Shown: in pieces, positions 35,125 to 44,469 of the stretch
How the letters are laid out: every line of letters starts with the position of its first letter
Numbering within the stretch: the stretch's first letter is position 1
Source of the DNA: Polyangiaceae bacterium
Lineage (GTDB): Bacteria > Myxococcota_A > Polyangia > Polyangiales > Polyangiaceae
Direction of reading: 5' to 3'
NCBI GenBank assembly: GCA_019637295.1
Contig: JAHBVX010000001.1
Location: forward strand, 657,501 to 721,500
DNA length: 64,000 bases
Translations under genes and position numbers: made by a program
Notes under the pieces: model-generated
Databases searched by the model: none
What the model was told of the DNA's origin: nothing
What the model saw: only the letters and a program-made list of their open reading frames with translations

Positions 35125-36204
35125 CTACTGGTTGTACACCAGTGCGGTGGTGTAGCCCCACTCGTTACTGTTCCAGTTCGCGTTGCTGTCGGCCGTAAGA
35201 CCGCACAACCCGACGGTGTAGGTACCAGTGAGGGGACCCACGACTGCACTCAGTCCCATGGGGACGCGAGTGCCGGACGTCGTCTGGAGGTTGTACGTCC
35301 CGCCGCCAACCTGGGTTGGGGTGCCTGCGCTGGAGGACAAGCGATAGCACATCCACAGGCGGAGCTGGCCGGCCGAGGCGTTGCTGGTACCAAACGCCTT
35401 CATCGAATCCACGAGCGCGCGCTGCGTGGCGGTCAGCGTGACGTTCACCGTCGGTCCGAGGAACTGGAGCGTCCCTGATGGCGTGTTGCCCGGTCCGGTG
35501 GAGAACGCCGAACTCACCACGCCGCTCGGCCCCGTCGGACCCGTCGGACCTGTCGGACCTGCCGGACCTACGAGACCCTGAATGCCCTGCGGACCGGTTG
35601 CGCCGGGGGCACCCTGCGGACCCGTCGGCCCGACCGCGCCGGCGGCACCCTGCGCGCCCTGCGCGCCCTGCGGACCCGTGGGACCAGCCGGACCCTGCGG
35701 ACCCTGCGGACCCGTCGGACCCGTCGCGCCTACGCCGCCGGGGCCAACCCACTGGCCGCTGGCGTTGATCACCGTCGTGCCGTTGACGCTCACGCTGGTC
35801 GGCGTGATGTCGCCCACCGCGTTGTTCGCCATCAGCGCGTAGGGAACGCTGACCAGCGCCTGACGGGGAGTCATCTCCGCGTCGGTGCCGACCTTCACGG
35901 CCAGGTAGCGGGTCGAGCCGTCGAACACGCTGGCCGGGATCGCCGTGGCCTCGCCGAGGCGCGCGGAGAAGTAACCGTCGTCGAGCGTGACGTTCTGGGT
36001 CTCGGTCCACAGGGCGGTGCCGCCCGTCGCCGCGCCGTACACGGAGAACTGGATGGAGACGGTGCCGGTGGCCGGTGAGCCGGTGCTGGTGAAGAGCCTG
36101 CCCTGCTGGGTCAGGACGCTGGGGACCGCCGAGGACGCCGCCGAAGCGACGAACAGCGAGGCGGCCAGAGAAGCTGCGGAGAGGATGCCAAGTTTGCGTG
36201 CCAT
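35125..36204 (-). CDS. Secreted collagen-like (Gly-X-Y) protein
   Basis: The protein has 359 residues with a signal peptide to about residue 25. Residues 28-150 form a beta-rich domain also found in tail-fibre-like exoproteins ([41 protein letters not shown]). Residues 154-228 are about 25 uninterrupted Gly-X-Y triplets rich in Pro, Thr, Gln and Ala, which can form a collagen triple helix. A C-terminal globular domain (230-359) may drive trimerisation or binding. It is probably an extracellular fibre. The downstream small gene lies 55 bp away. Confidence 0.82.
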   Translation of the reverse strand: MARKLGILSAASLAASLFVASAASSAVPSVLTQQGRLFTSTGSPATGTVSIQFSVYGAATGGTALWTETQNVTLDDGYFSARLGEATAIPASVFDGSTRYLAVKVGTDAEMTPRQALVSVPYALMANNAVGDITPTSVSVNGTTVINASGQWVGPGGVGATGPTGPQGPQGPAGPTGPQGAQGAQGAAGAVGPTGPQGAPGATGPQGIQGLVGPAGPTGPTGPTGPSGVVSSAFSTGPGNTPSGTLQFLGPTVNVTLTATQRALVDSMKAFGTSNASAGQLRLWMCYRLSSSAGTPTQVGGGTYNLQTTSGTRVPMGLSAVVGPLTGTYTVGLCGLTADSNANWNSNEWGYTTALVYNQ

Positions 36205-36234
36205 GTTCTATTCAACCTTCGATTCAGAGGAAAA

Positions 36235-36684
36235 TCATTCTGCCGCGCCGATGAACCCGCCCTCGAGGCGGTAGTTCGTCGACGTCGAGACCCCGTTGCC
36301 GCCAGGGCTGTCCCCGGTGGTGAGAACCAACCGATAGTTGGTGCTGGTCATGACCGTGCCGCCGGAGACGACCGCCAGGACCGAGGCCGAGGAGCCAGGC
36401 GAGCCACCCGTGCCGCCGCCGGTCCCGCCCGCGCCGGCTTGACCGCCCGCGCCGGCTTGGCCTCCGGTGGCGCCGGTGCCACCCGCGCCTCCCGTTGCTC
36501 CGCCGGTGCCGCCGGTTGCGCCGCCGGTACCTCCGAAGTTGAGCCCGCCGGAGCCGCCAGCGCCACCGCTGCCACCTCCACCGGGTGAGGGGCTCGCTCC
36601 GTCGTCACCGCCGCAAGCCAGCAGCGACGTGCTGGCGACGGCGACCCCGAAGAGCAACCCCAAGGTTACTGTTTTGGATCTCAA
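36235..36684 (-). CDS. Gly-rich lipoprotein
   Basis: The TTG at 36684 follows a strong ribosome site and gives a signal with lipobox (SLLAC), whereas the ATG at 36711 would add nine basic residues and lies inside a hairpin. The mature protein of about 125 residues is mostly Gly/Thr/Ala repeats, then two copies of a short STNYRL strand motif (TMTSTNYRLVL, VSTSTNYRLEGG). It is encoded just upstream of the collagen-like gene on the same strand (30 bp), so the two are likely co-expressed surface proteins. Confidence 0.7.
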   Translation of the reverse strand: MRSKTVTLGLLFGVAVASTSLLACGGDDGASPSPGGGGSGGAGGSGGLNFGGTGGATGGTGGATGGAGGTGATGGQAGAGGQAGAGGTGGGTGGSPGSSASVLAVVSGGTVMTSTNYRLVLTTGDSPGGNGVSTSTNYRLEGGFIGAAE

Positions 36685-36690
36685 GAGTTC

Positions 36691-36725
36691 CTGCCTTCCT
36701 CGGCCAGCCACCCGCTGGCCCGAGG
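36691..36725 (-). promoter_or_regulatory. Ribosome site next to a hairpin before a TTG start
   Basis: On the minus strand AGGAAGGCAG (36700-36691) precedes the TTG at 36684. A stem formed by 36698-36708 and 36714-36725 (CCTCGGCCAGC against its complement, one bulge, CACCC loop) takes up the first three bases of that site. The hairpin could tune translation of the Gly-rich lipoprotein. Confidence 0.45.
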
Positions 36726-36855
36726 CGAGATGAAGCTCCCGAGCTGGCCGCGACGCAAGCCGCCCGGGCGGCCCGCTCGAAGCAGCGTGAATTAGTCTAG
36801 AGGATTCCAGCGTTTGTATCGGCGGCGCCGCCGCCCAGGCGGAGCCTCACCAGCG

Positions 36856-38829
36856 TCAAGTGCACTGCCCCGCGCCGTTGCAGGTCTTGTTGCCCACGCA
36901 CTCGTTGTCCGGATCCGTGCCCGCGGGGCTCGGCGTGCAGGTGCCCAGGTTGCCCGCGAGGTTACAGCGTTGGCAGGTGCCGCTGCACGCGGTGTTGCAG
37001 CAGCGACCATCCACACAGAAGCCGCTCGCGCAGTCCGCCGCGGCGGAGCACGTCTTGCCGTTGACGCACTTGCTGCAGCTCGCGCTGCTGCCGCAGTCGA
37101 CGTCCGCCTCGGTGCCGTTCTTGATTCCATCCGAGCAGGTCTGACACGCCGCGCCCGCGCAGGTGTAGGGCGAGGAGCACGCGGTCTCGGCGCCCACGAC
37201 GCACTGCCCGGCGCCGTTGCAGGTGTCCGCGGCGTAATGTGTGCCGCCGACGCAGGACGCCGCCTTGCACACGGTCCCGCTCGCGTGCATCTGGCAGCCG
37301 CCGCCCCCGCACATGCCCGTCGTGCCGCAGGTCGAGGCGGCTGTCGCGGGGCACTCGTTGTCCGGATCCGTGCCGGTGGTGACGTTGGCGCAGGTGCCGG
37401 TGGTCATCCCCGTCCTGTTGGAGGTGCAGGCCTGGCACGTGCCCGTGCAGGCCGCGTTGCAGCACACCCCGTCCGCGCAGAACCCGCTGGCGCAGTCACT
37501 CCCGGCGAGGCAGGTGAGCCCCAGCGCGCACTTGGGGCAGACGCCGCCGCAGTCGATGCCCGTCTCGGTGCCGCTCTTGAAGCCGTTCTTGCAGCCGCAC
37601 TGCCCGCCGCTGCAGGTGTCCCCCGGGTCGCACGTGCCGCAGTTCAGCGTGGTGCCGCAGCCGTCGCTCAACGTCCCGCAGCTGCGATTCTGCGCCGCGC
37701 AGGTCGTGGGCGTGCAGCAGCTCCCGAACTGATTGCACACCATGCCGCTACCGCAGCTCGTGCCTGCCGGCATGTAGCTGTGCTGCGCCGACGTGCCCAC
37801 GCACTGGTCGCTGGTGCAGGGATTGTTGTCGTTCGGGAGATCGAGCGGGTCTGCTTGGTAGGTGGTCGACCCGGAGCCGTTGCAGACCAGGACGCGACAG
37901 TCTCCGGCCACCTGCTCGCTCGCGGGCAGCGGCGTGCCGCTGGGCACGTAGGCCGAGGTACAGCTGCCCGCCTCGCACGTCGCGGTCGAGCACGTGCCGG
38001 AGCCGCTGCTGGTGCAGTCGCTGTTCGCGACGCACTGCACGCACTTGCCCTTTCCGTCGCACACCCAGCTGCCCGAGCAGCTCGTGCCGGCGGGCAGCGG
38101 CTCGTTCACGGGCAGTCCGGAGGCGCTGCAGATGCCGACGGTACACTCGACGCCGTCGTCCGGCACGTCGAACGGATCGGCCGCGTCCACGTCCTTGCCG
38201 TTGTCGCAGCGTCGCTCCTTGCAGTCGCCTTCGGTCTGGCTGACGCCGGGCGTCGGCATCCCCGAGAGTCCCACGTGGTTGCACTTCCCGGAAGCGCCAC
38301 ACTCTGGCAAGTCGCAAGGCAGGCAAGCGTCGTCCGTGCAGGAGTTCTCGTCGTCGCACACGTCTGCCGGGCTGAGCAGGCTGCACAGCACCAGGCATTG
38401 CCCCTTGGTACACTTGCCGGTGCCCTTACCGACGACGCACTTGCTGCCCTCGAGCTTGGCGGTGTGCACCGGCGCGCCATTGAGGCACGAGTCCTGGGTG
38501 CACTGTTCGCCGTCGTCGAACACATCGCCGTCGTCGTTCACCAGCGTCGGTTGGCCTTTGGTGCAGACCACCTTCTTGCAGTCCCCCGGCGTCTGCTCCT
38601 TCGCGTCGGCGTCGGGGACCACAGCGTTCGTGCAGTAGCCCACGACGCAGCGGTCGAGGGTGCAGGCGTTGCCGTCGTCGCAGTCGTTGTCCGCAAGACA
38701 TCCCTTGCCGGCGTCGACTCCGCCATCTCCCCCGCTCGGTTCGTCGCCGTCGCTGCCGCCGCAACCCACTGCCAAGAGCGCTGCCGCGCCGAGCGCCAAC
38801 GTCCATCGTGCCCAAATCATCCCACGCAT
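36856..38829 (-). CDS. Large Cys-rich repeat lipoprotein
   Basis: The protein has 657 residues with a lipobox (LLAVGC). It is composed of Cys-rich modules of 30-60 residues, for example CLADNDCDDGNACTLDRC, CNAACTGTCQAC and DGIKNGTEADVDCG, the last type appearing several times. Such modules are widespread in secreted myxobacterial proteins and probably form disulphide knots. The central part has Asp-rich DxDxD-like turns that may bind calcium. There is no catalytic signature. It is probably a surface adhesin-like protein. Confidence 0.8.
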   Translation of the reverse strand: MRGMIWARWTLALGAAALLAVGCGGSDGDEPSGGDGGVDAGKGCLADNDCDDGNACTLDRCVVGYCTNAVVPDADAKEQTPGDCKKVVCTKGQPTLVNDDGDVFDDGEQCTQDSCLNGAPVHTAKLEGSKCVVGKGTGKCTKGQCLVLCSLLSPADVCDDENSCTDDACLPCDLPECGASGKCNHVGLSGMPTPGVSQTEGDCKERRCDNGKDVDAADPFDVPDDGVECTVGICSASGLPVNEPLPAGTSCSGSWVCDGKGKCVQCVANSDCTSSGSGTCSTATCEAGSCTSAYVPSGTPLPASEQVAGDCRVLVCNGSGSTTYQADPLDLPNDNNPCTSDQCVGTSAQHSYMPAGTSCGSGMVCNQFGSCCTPTTCAAQNRSCGTLSDGCGTTLNCGTCDPGDTCSGGQCGCKNGFKSGTETGIDCGGVCPKCALGLTCLAGSDCASGFCADGVCCNAACTGTCQACTSNRTGMTTGTCANVTTGTDPDNECPATAASTCGTTGMCGGGGCQMHASGTVCKAASCVGGTHYAADTCNGAGQCVVGAETACSSPYTCAGAACQTCSDGIKNGTEADVDCGSSASCSKCVNGKTCSAAADCASGFCVDGRCCNTACSGTCQRCNLAGNLGTCTPSPAGTDPDNECVGNKTCNGAGQCT

Positions 38830-38932
38830 GACTCGACCCTAGCACGAACGCCAGCTCGTCTCGCACCACATCCGCTAGTCGTGGCCCCGGGAAGGACTCC
38901 GCGCAGGCGCGCGTATGACGCTCGCAGGTCGG

Positions 38933-40705
38933 TCAGACGCGGGCACGCCGCGGGTGCAAGCCAAAGCCCGGCGGCGCGGCGACGGGCTCTCCACGCAGCT
39001 CCGCGAGCACCTCGCTCGGCAGCGGGAACCAGCGCAGGTGCTCGAAGTCCGGCGACAGCGCGGGGGCGTCCGCGCTGATGGACTCGGGGTTGGCGCGCAC
39101 CTCGTCGATCAAGCGTCGCGCCTCGTCGAGGTAGCCCTCGAGCACCCACTCGGGCTCGGTGGCGTGACGCGTCCCGTACTGCAGCGTGCCGCCGCGATAG
39201 GACAGATCCGCCAGGCGCATGGGCGGTCGCGGCCGAGCGTCCCGGTGGTGCCACTTGCCGCTGCTGCGGTCGAACGCGTACAAGGGCAGCAGCAGGTACC
39301 CCGCCGTAGCCACCAGCTCCACGGCCTTGACGATGAAGTCGAACACCGCCTCCGACAGGAAGTAGTTGAAGTTCACCCGCACCCAGCCGGGCTTGATGCC
39401 CTCGCAGCCGGTCAGGATCTCCCGCTCGAACTCCTGGCTGGTCTGTAGGTCGATGCCCAGCAGTCGGTGGCCGTAGGGGCCGGCGCAGGAGCAGCCGCTG
39501 CGCGCCTGGATGCCGAACAGGTCGTTGAGCAGGGCGGCGACGTAGTCGTGGTGCAGGTAGCCCGCGCCGTGCCGAACCACGAAGGAGACGATGCTCAGGC
39601 GCCACTTCTCCAGGTTGCCCAGGATCTCGATGTTCGGGTGCGTGGACCAGGCCTTGATGGCGCGTACGATGAAGTCCCGCTCGCGCTGCTTGATGGCGTC
39701 GATGCCCACCGCCTCCTTGAGCTGGAACACGAGCCCGGCGCGGATCGAGCCCACGATGTCCGGCGTGCCACCCTCTTCGCGCACCTCGGGCTCCGACAGG
39801 TACACGTGGCTCTTTGGGTTGACGTAAGAGACCGTCCCGCCACCCGGGACGGCGGGCACGCTGTTGGTGAGCAGGTGCCGCTTGGCGACGAGCACTCCCG
39901 GCGTGCCGGGGCCGCCGATCATCTTGTGGGGCGAGATGAAGATCGCGTCCTTGTAGATCAGGTCCCCGCCCGGCAGGTCGTCCCGCATGTTCATCTCGAT
40001 CTTCACGTAGGGCCCGGCCGCCGCGAAGTCCCAGAACGAGAGCGCGCCGTGGCGGTGGAGCAGCGCCGCGATGTTGCGTGTGTCCGAGCCGATGCCCGTC
40101 ACGTTGCTGGCCGCCGAGAAGCTGCCGATCTTGAGCGGGCGCTCCGCATGACGCACGAGCTCCCGCTCGAGATGCGCCAGATCGATGCGACCGTCGGAGT
40201 CCTCGTCGATGGTGATGACGTCGGCGATGGACTCGCGCCAAGGCAGCTCGTTGCTATGATGCTCGTAGAAGCCGATGAACACGACCGGGCGCTGCCCGGG
40301 CGGGATGTGCTGGCTCAGGCCGTAGCGCAGGTCGAGCTCCCGCGGGATGCGCAGGTTCATCACGTCGATGAGCTTCGCGATGGCGCCCGTCGCGCCCGAG
40401 CCGCAGAAGATCACCGCGTCGCGCTCGTCTGCGCCCACCGCGCGTCGGATGACCTCGCGAGCGTCCTCGCGGAACCGTGACGTCTGCAGCCCCGTGCTCG
40501 AGCTCTCGGTGTGGGTGTTGGCGTAGCGGGGCAGCACCTCGTTGCGGATGAAGTCCTCGAGGAAGCTCAGGGAGCGTCCGCTGGCCGTGTAGTCCGCGTA
40601 GGTGATGCGGCGCGGGCCGAAGGGCCCGTCCATCACCTGGTCGTCGCCGATGATGGAGCTGCGGATGGTCTCGATCAGGCGGGCGGAGTCGGTCGGGTGG
40701 GTCAT
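38933..40705 (-). CDS. Class V aminotransferase (cysteine desulfurase-like) with C-terminal extension
   Basis: The start at 40705 gives 590 residues; the 27 upstream residues look untranslated. The PLP fold covers about 20-440: SSTGLQTSRFREDARE, CGSGATGAIAKL (cofactor phosphate), EHHSNELPW, and the Schiff-base Lys261 in ISPHKMIGG. A Cys-containing loop (RSGCSCAGPYGH) sits where desulfurases carry the active Cys. About 150 residues follow that are absent from IscS or SufS. The family resembles NifS-like transaminases of unknown substrate. It is divergent from the methyltransferase gene at 40876. Confidence 0.82.
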   Translation of the reverse strand: MTHPTDSARLIETIRSSIIGDDQVMDGPFGPRRITYADYTASGRSLSFLEDFIRNEVLPRYANTHTESSSTGLQTSRFREDAREVIRRAVGADERDAVIFCGSGATGAIAKLIDVMNLRIPRELDLRYGLSQHIPPGQRPVVFIGFYEHHSNELPWRESIADVITIDEDSDGRIDLAHLERELVRHAERPLKIGSFSAASNVTGIGSDTRNIAALLHRHGALSFWDFAAAGPYVKIEMNMRDDLPGGDLIYKDAIFISPHKMIGGPGTPGVLVAKRHLLTNSVPAVPGGGTVSYVNPKSHVYLSEPEVREEGGTPDIVGSIRAGLVFQLKEAVGIDAIKQRERDFIVRAIKAWSTHPNIEILGNLEKWRLSIVSFVVRHGAGYLHHDYVAALLNDLFGIQARSGCSCAGPYGHRLLGIDLQTSQEFEREILTGCEGIKPGWVRVNFNYFLSEAVFDFIVKAVELVATAGYLLLPLYAFDRSSGKWHHRDARPRPPMRLADLSYRGGTLQYGTRHATEPEWVLEGYLDEARRLIDEVRANPESISADAPALSPDFEHLRWFPLPSEVLAELRGEPVAAPPGFGLHPRRARV

Positions 40706-40875
40706 GGGGCGTCTGCAAACCTCACGCGGCGGTAGGCGCGCCGACGTCGCAGTCTGGCAGGGGCGGGCGGCGGCTACCACCGTCACGTAGCAGGCACCCC
40801 CTCGCGGGCGTGAGGCGTCCTCCGTCCCCGCCCCTCGCCTTCCGAACGGCGCGCGAGCGTGTATCCTGTCGCGCC

Positions 40876-41724
40876 ATGTCGGTCAGCCACCGCCAGCTTG
40901 CCAGCCGCACCGCCCTGATGGTGGCGGCGTATCGCGGCGCTGCCAGCGCGCGACCCGATGCGATCTGTCACGATCCCCACGCCGCCGCGCTGGCGGGCGA
41001 GGAGGGGCGCGAGATCGCCGCTCGCTTCAGCTCGACCTTCCCGGCGATGGAGCTGTGGGTGGCGCTGCGCACGGCGTTTCTCGACGCGCAAGTCGAGCGG
41101 TGGCTGAGCCAGGGCTCGGTTCAGGTCGTGATCCTCGGCGCGGGCTTCGACACCCGGGCCGCCCGGCTGGCGCGAGAGGGCGTGCGCTTCTTCGAGGTCG
41201 ATCACCCCGCGACCCAAGCGGACAAGCGACAGCGCCTCGCGCGCATCAGCGACTATCCCGCCACCGCAGCCCACTACGCGCCTTGCGACTTCGAGCGGGA
41301 CGAGCTCGTCGAATGCTTGCGGCAGAGCGGCTTCTCTACCGACCAGCCGGCGGTCGTACTCTGGGAGGGTGTGGTGCCGTATCTCACCGAGGTCGCGGTC
41401 CGAAAGACGCTGCACACCGTCGCGCACGAGCTGCACCCGCGCTCGGTGATCGCGTTCGACTACTTGATGAAGACCATGGTCGAGAGCCAGCGCTTGTCCG
41501 AGAGCGACGCGCGCACTCGCGCGCAGGTGGAAGAGCTCGGCGAGCCGCTGCGCTTCGGCACCAATCACCCGCTGCCCCTGCTCCACGAGGAGGGCTTCGG
41601 CCGCGTGCGCACGATCTCCTTCGACGAGATCGCGCTCGACTTTGGTGCGGGCTACGATCGCGCTCGTCAGTTTCGCTTCCAGCACGTCGCGCTGGCCAGC
41701 CGCGAAGCGGCGGTCATCGTCTGA
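40876..41724 (+). CDS. SAM-dependent methyltransferase, PPM/leucine carboxyl type
   Basis: The protein has 282 residues and the pattern of the TIGR00027/PPM methyltransferases: an N-terminal helical cap (TALMVAAYRGAAS), the SAM loop ILGAGFDTR (86-94), EVDHP for ribose binding, and WEGVVPYLTE near the substrate pocket. Such enzymes methylate carboxyl or hydroxyl groups of natural products or proteins; the target here is unknown. The ATG at 40876 is chosen over a 66-bp longer frame. Its TGA stop is the first codon of repeat copy 3. Confidence 0.85.
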   Translation: MSVSHRQLASRTALMVAAYRGAASARPDAICHDPHAAALAGEEGREIAARFSSTFPAMELWVALRTAFLDAQVERWLSQGSVQVVILGAGFDTRAARLAREGVRFFEVDHPATQADKRQRLARISDYPATAAHYAPCDFERDELVECLRQSGFSTDQPAVVLWEGVVPYLTEVAVRKTLHTVAHELHPRSVIAFDYLMKTMVESQRLSESDARTRAQVEELGEPLRFGTNHPLPLLHEEGFGRVRTISFDEIALDFGAGYDRARQFRFQHVALASREAAVIV

Positions 41725-41872
41725 AGGTCTGTCAAGAATTGACCCAGTTCATGCCGGCGAAGCCGGCCCGCGTGGGGTGGGGCCCCAACGAATTCACTTC
41801 GTTGGGGCGGGGAGGCGCGTGCCTCCCCGGCGACAGAATGAAAGAGCTGTCGATTCTTCGACAGCTCTCGAG
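41722..41872 (+). repeat. Interspersed structured repeat, copy 3 (151 bp)
   Basis: It begins at the TGA stop of the PPM methyltransferase gene (41722-41724) and ends CTCGAG, eight bases before the stop of the convergent MetE-like gene at 41881. It is identical to copy 2 except at three positions: one turns a G-U into a G-C pair in the small GAA hairpin (GCCGGC at 41753-41758), one is in the loop of the terminal hairpin (41843-41868), and one is in the last bases. It has no indels against copy 2. Confidence 0.95.
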
Positions 41873-41880
41873 GGAGCCCG

Positions 41881-43005
41881 CTACGGCGGGTCGCCGGCCC
41901 CTGCGGACGCCCCGAGCAGCTCGCGGCGCACGATGCTGGCGCCCTTCACCAGGGCAGCGAGCTTCTGGGCGGCGACGAAGCGGGGGAGCTGCTTCATGCC
42001 GCAGTCGGTGGTGACGGTCACTCGCTCGGCCGGCACGAAGGCCAGCACCTTGCGGATGCGCTCGGCCACCTGCTCGGGCTCCTCGATCTCGAGGGTGCGC
42101 ACGTCGATCACGCCGACGGCCACCTCCTTGTCCTTGGGCAGGTCCTTCAAGATGAAGGCGTCCTGCATCTCGCGGCACGCGAAGTCGAGCACGTACTGCC
42201 TGACGTTCACGTCGTAGTAGCGGTGAAGGATGTCGCCGTAGCCGGCGCGAGTCATGCCCTGCATGCGATTGCCCCAGGCGTTGCCAAGGCAAAAGTGCCA
42301 CGAGGTGTGCGCGCTCTCGGTGCCCGCCAGGGTGGCGTTCACGGTGCGGGCGACCCAGTCGAAGTCTTTCTCTCCGCTGAGGGTCGGGATCCACGCGCCG
42401 AGGTCCTCGAGCTGAATGTAGCTACAGCCTGCCTCGATCAGCGAGCGGATCTCGGCGTTGAAGATCTCCGCGAGCGCGGCGCTCAGCTGGTAGCGATCCT
42501 GGACTGGGCCGTCCACGAACACGGTGAGGGTAGAGAGCTGCACCGGACCGGCGCCGACACAGGCCTTGATGGGCCGCTTGGTGCGACTCTGGGCGATCGC
42601 GAACAGCTCCGCCATGCGGATGGGGCCGCCCCGGGGCTCCGCGTGCAGACCCACGCCGCCGGCCTCGTCGAGCGCCCACTCGTCGCGACCCTGAGCCTTC
42701 TTCCGCGCAGGATGCACGAGCTTCTCCTTGCCGAAGCCGTGGATGCGCTCGAGCCAGTACCAGAGGAAGGAGCCAATGCCCATCGAGTAGTCGTCGAACC
42801 ACATCTGACCGTCAGCCAGGATGTCGAGCCCTGCGCGCTCCTGGTCTGCGATGACGGCGCCGACGGCGTCCTCGAACGCCTCCTTGTGGTGGATGACCTT
42901 GAAGGCCTCGAGGATGTCGCGACCCTCGAGCTGGTGGCGAAACCAGCCGGGGCGCGGATAGGACCCGACCATCGTGGTGGGCAAGAGCGGTCTGTCCATG
43001 GGCAT
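41881..43005 (-). CDS. Core-MetE type cobalamin-independent methionine synthase-like protein
   Basis: The protein has 374 residues and corresponds only to the C-terminal catalytic barrel of MetE (full MetE is about 750). The zinc ligands are present: His237-x-Cys239 in SWHFCLGN and Cys335 in TTDCGMKQ. A MVGSYPRPGWF start and GGG-like turns fit homocysteine-binding barrels. Short core-MetE proteins in other bacteria take the methyl group from donors other than folate. A VOC protein gene lies directly upstream with six bases between. metF is 31 kb away. Confidence 0.8.
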   Translation of the reverse strand: MPMDRPLLPTTMVGSYPRPGWFRHQLEGRDILEAFKVIHHKEAFEDAVGAVIADQERAGLDILADGQMWFDDYSMGIGSFLWYWLERIHGFGKEKLVHPARKKAQGRDEWALDEAGGVGLHAEPRGGPIRMAELFAIAQSRTKRPIKACVGAGPVQLSTLTVFVDGPVQDRYQLSAALAEIFNAEIRSLIEAGCSYIQLEDLGAWIPTLSGEKDFDWVARTVNATLAGTESAHTSWHFCLGNAWGNRMQGMTRAGYGDILHRYYDVNVRQYVLDFACREMQDAFILKDLPKDKEVAVGVIDVRTLEIEEPEQVAERIRKVLAFVPAERVTVTTDCGMKQLPRFVAAQKLAALVKGASIVRRELLGASAGAGDPP

Positions 43006-43011
43006 GCTCCG

Positions 43012-43392
43012 TCAGGCCGTGTTCGAGTGCAGCGCCACGCGGTTGCCCTCGCTGTCGCGCAGGATGGCGCGAAAGCCGTGGGGGCCGAGCTGATGCTTCG
43101 GCGTCAGCACCGCGCCGCCGTGCTCCGTCGCTCGGGCGATCGCGTCGTCGAGCCGGCCATCGCAGTTCAGGTACAGCAAGATGCCCTTGTCCGACGGCGT
43201 GTTGTCGGTCGTCACGACCAAGCACCCACCCACGCCAGAGCTATCGTGCTCGAGCACGCCCATGGCGCCGCCGTCGAAATCCTCACGCGCGACCTCGCAA
43301 CTCAAGACTGCCCCGTAGAAGCGGATCGCTCGGTCGAGATCCGTGCAGGGTACATCGAACCAAACCGCTCGTGTCTTGCCGTTGGTGGTCAT
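43012..43392 (-). CDS. VOC-family (glyoxalase-fold) protein
   Basis: The start at 43392 gives 126 residues with the paired beta-alpha-beta-beta-beta layout of the VOC superfamily (VWFDVPCTDLDRAIRFYGAVL, then DKGILLYLNCDGRLDDAIARA, ILRDSEGNRVALHS). It resembles the small YaeR/CarF-like stand-alone members, often metal-dependent isomerases or binding proteins. The ligand is unknown. It precedes the core-MetE gene by six bases and is probably expressed with it. Confidence 0.8.
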   Translation of the reverse strand: MTTNGKTRAVWFDVPCTDLDRAIRFYGAVLSCEVAREDFDGGAMGVLEHDSSGVGGCLVVTTDNTPSDKGILLYLNCDGRLDDAIARATEHGGAVLTPKHQLGPHGFRAILRDSEGNRVALHSNTA

Positions 43393-43491
43393 CCGTCCTC
43401 CTCGATTCCCGGTAGTCTGGATGAGCGCGTCGGGCAAGTCAGCGAGCTCTCGCCGCGGAGTGTCCGGCCCCACGGCGTGGTCGCGAAACGC

Positions 43492-44469
43492 CTATTGTAC
43501 CTGAGTGAAGAAGTTCAGCTCGACGAGCGCCGGGGCGGAGGTGTTGCCGGCTCGATCCCGGGCCACCGCGGTGAGCTGGGCCGGGCCGGGCGGGAAGTCG
43601 GCGGCGTCGAGGACGACGGTGGGACTCTCGTCGGTCAAGTCCGCGACCGGCGTCTGGCCGACGAACAGCTCGATCCACGTGGGCCCGCCTTCTGGATCGC
43701 TCGCGCTGACCGTCACCTCGAACGCGCCGGAGAAGCTCTCGCCGCTCGTGGGGGCGGTGATCGAGACCAGCGGCGGGTTGGGATCGATCACGAGAGGGAA
43801 GGCGTGGATCCCCGACGTGTTGCCCGCGGCGTCCCAGGCCTGCGCGGAAGCGTTCCAGCTACCCTCCGGTAGTTCGCTCACCGGGATTTGCACCAGTACG
43901 TAGTCCCAGACATCGCCCACGGTGCTCGGGTAGCCTGGCCCGAGCTCCTGGACGAACTTGGTCGAATTCACGAGGAGCTCGACCCGCCCCACGACGTAGG
44001 CGTCGGCTACCCAGAACTCGAGGAAGGCGTTCGTTGCAGGAAGCTCCGTGGCGCCGAACTCGATCTTCGGAGGGGTGAGGTCCACCAGCACGTTCGAGCG
44101 CGTCCGTGTCGCGCGGCCGCCGCGCCGGTCGTGCACGGTGATCGACAACTCGCCCAGTCCCTCTCCGAGTTGCCAGCCCGTCAGGAAAGAGGTGCTCTTC
44201 TGGCCGCTGATCGGAAACTGGAAGGTGTTGGCGAACTCGACATCCATCCGCGCCAGGCCCGCTTCCGCGCTGGCCTCCACTGCGAACTGAGTGAACGGAC
44301 CGACCGGAGGGAAGCTGGGCAAGGTGATGGAGTCGACCCGCGGCGGCGGCGACGGGGGAGGAGGCTGCCAATCCCCGTCCGAGTCGGGGTCGCCTTGCAG
44401 GGTGCAGTCACCGTAGCAGCCCGCGCCACCGAGCAGTGCGAGCGCCACCAGGGCGCTCGTCAGTCTCAT
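43492..44469 (-). CDS. Ig-like repeat lipoprotein coupled to a propeller lipoprotein
   Basis: The ATG at 44469 overlaps the upstream stop (ATGA), giving 325 residues with a signal and Cys18. After a Pro-rich linker there are three Ig-like/cadherin-like beta modules, each with Pro-Pro and Asp-x-Asp turns (VDLTPPKIEF, IDPNPPLVSI and AVARDRAGNTS repeats). No enzyme motif is present. It is likely an exposed adhesion or scaffolding lipoprotein made together with the upstream LVIVD propeller protein. Confidence 0.75.
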   Translation of the reverse strand: MRLTSALVALALLGGAGCYGDCTLQGDPDSDGDWQPPPPSPPPRVDSITLPSFPPVGPFTQFAVEASAEAGLARMDVEFANTFQFPISGQKSTSFLTGWQLGEGLGELSITVHDRRGGRATRTRSNVLVDLTPPKIEFGATELPATNAFLEFWVADAYVVGRVELLVNSTKFVQELGPGYPSTVGDVWDYVLVQIPVSELPEGSWNASAQAWDAAGNTSGIHAFPLVIDPNPPLVSITAPTSGESFSGAFEVTVSASDPEGGPTWIELFVGQTPVADLTDESPTVVLDAADFPPGPAQLTAVARDRAGNTSAPALVELNFFTQVQ

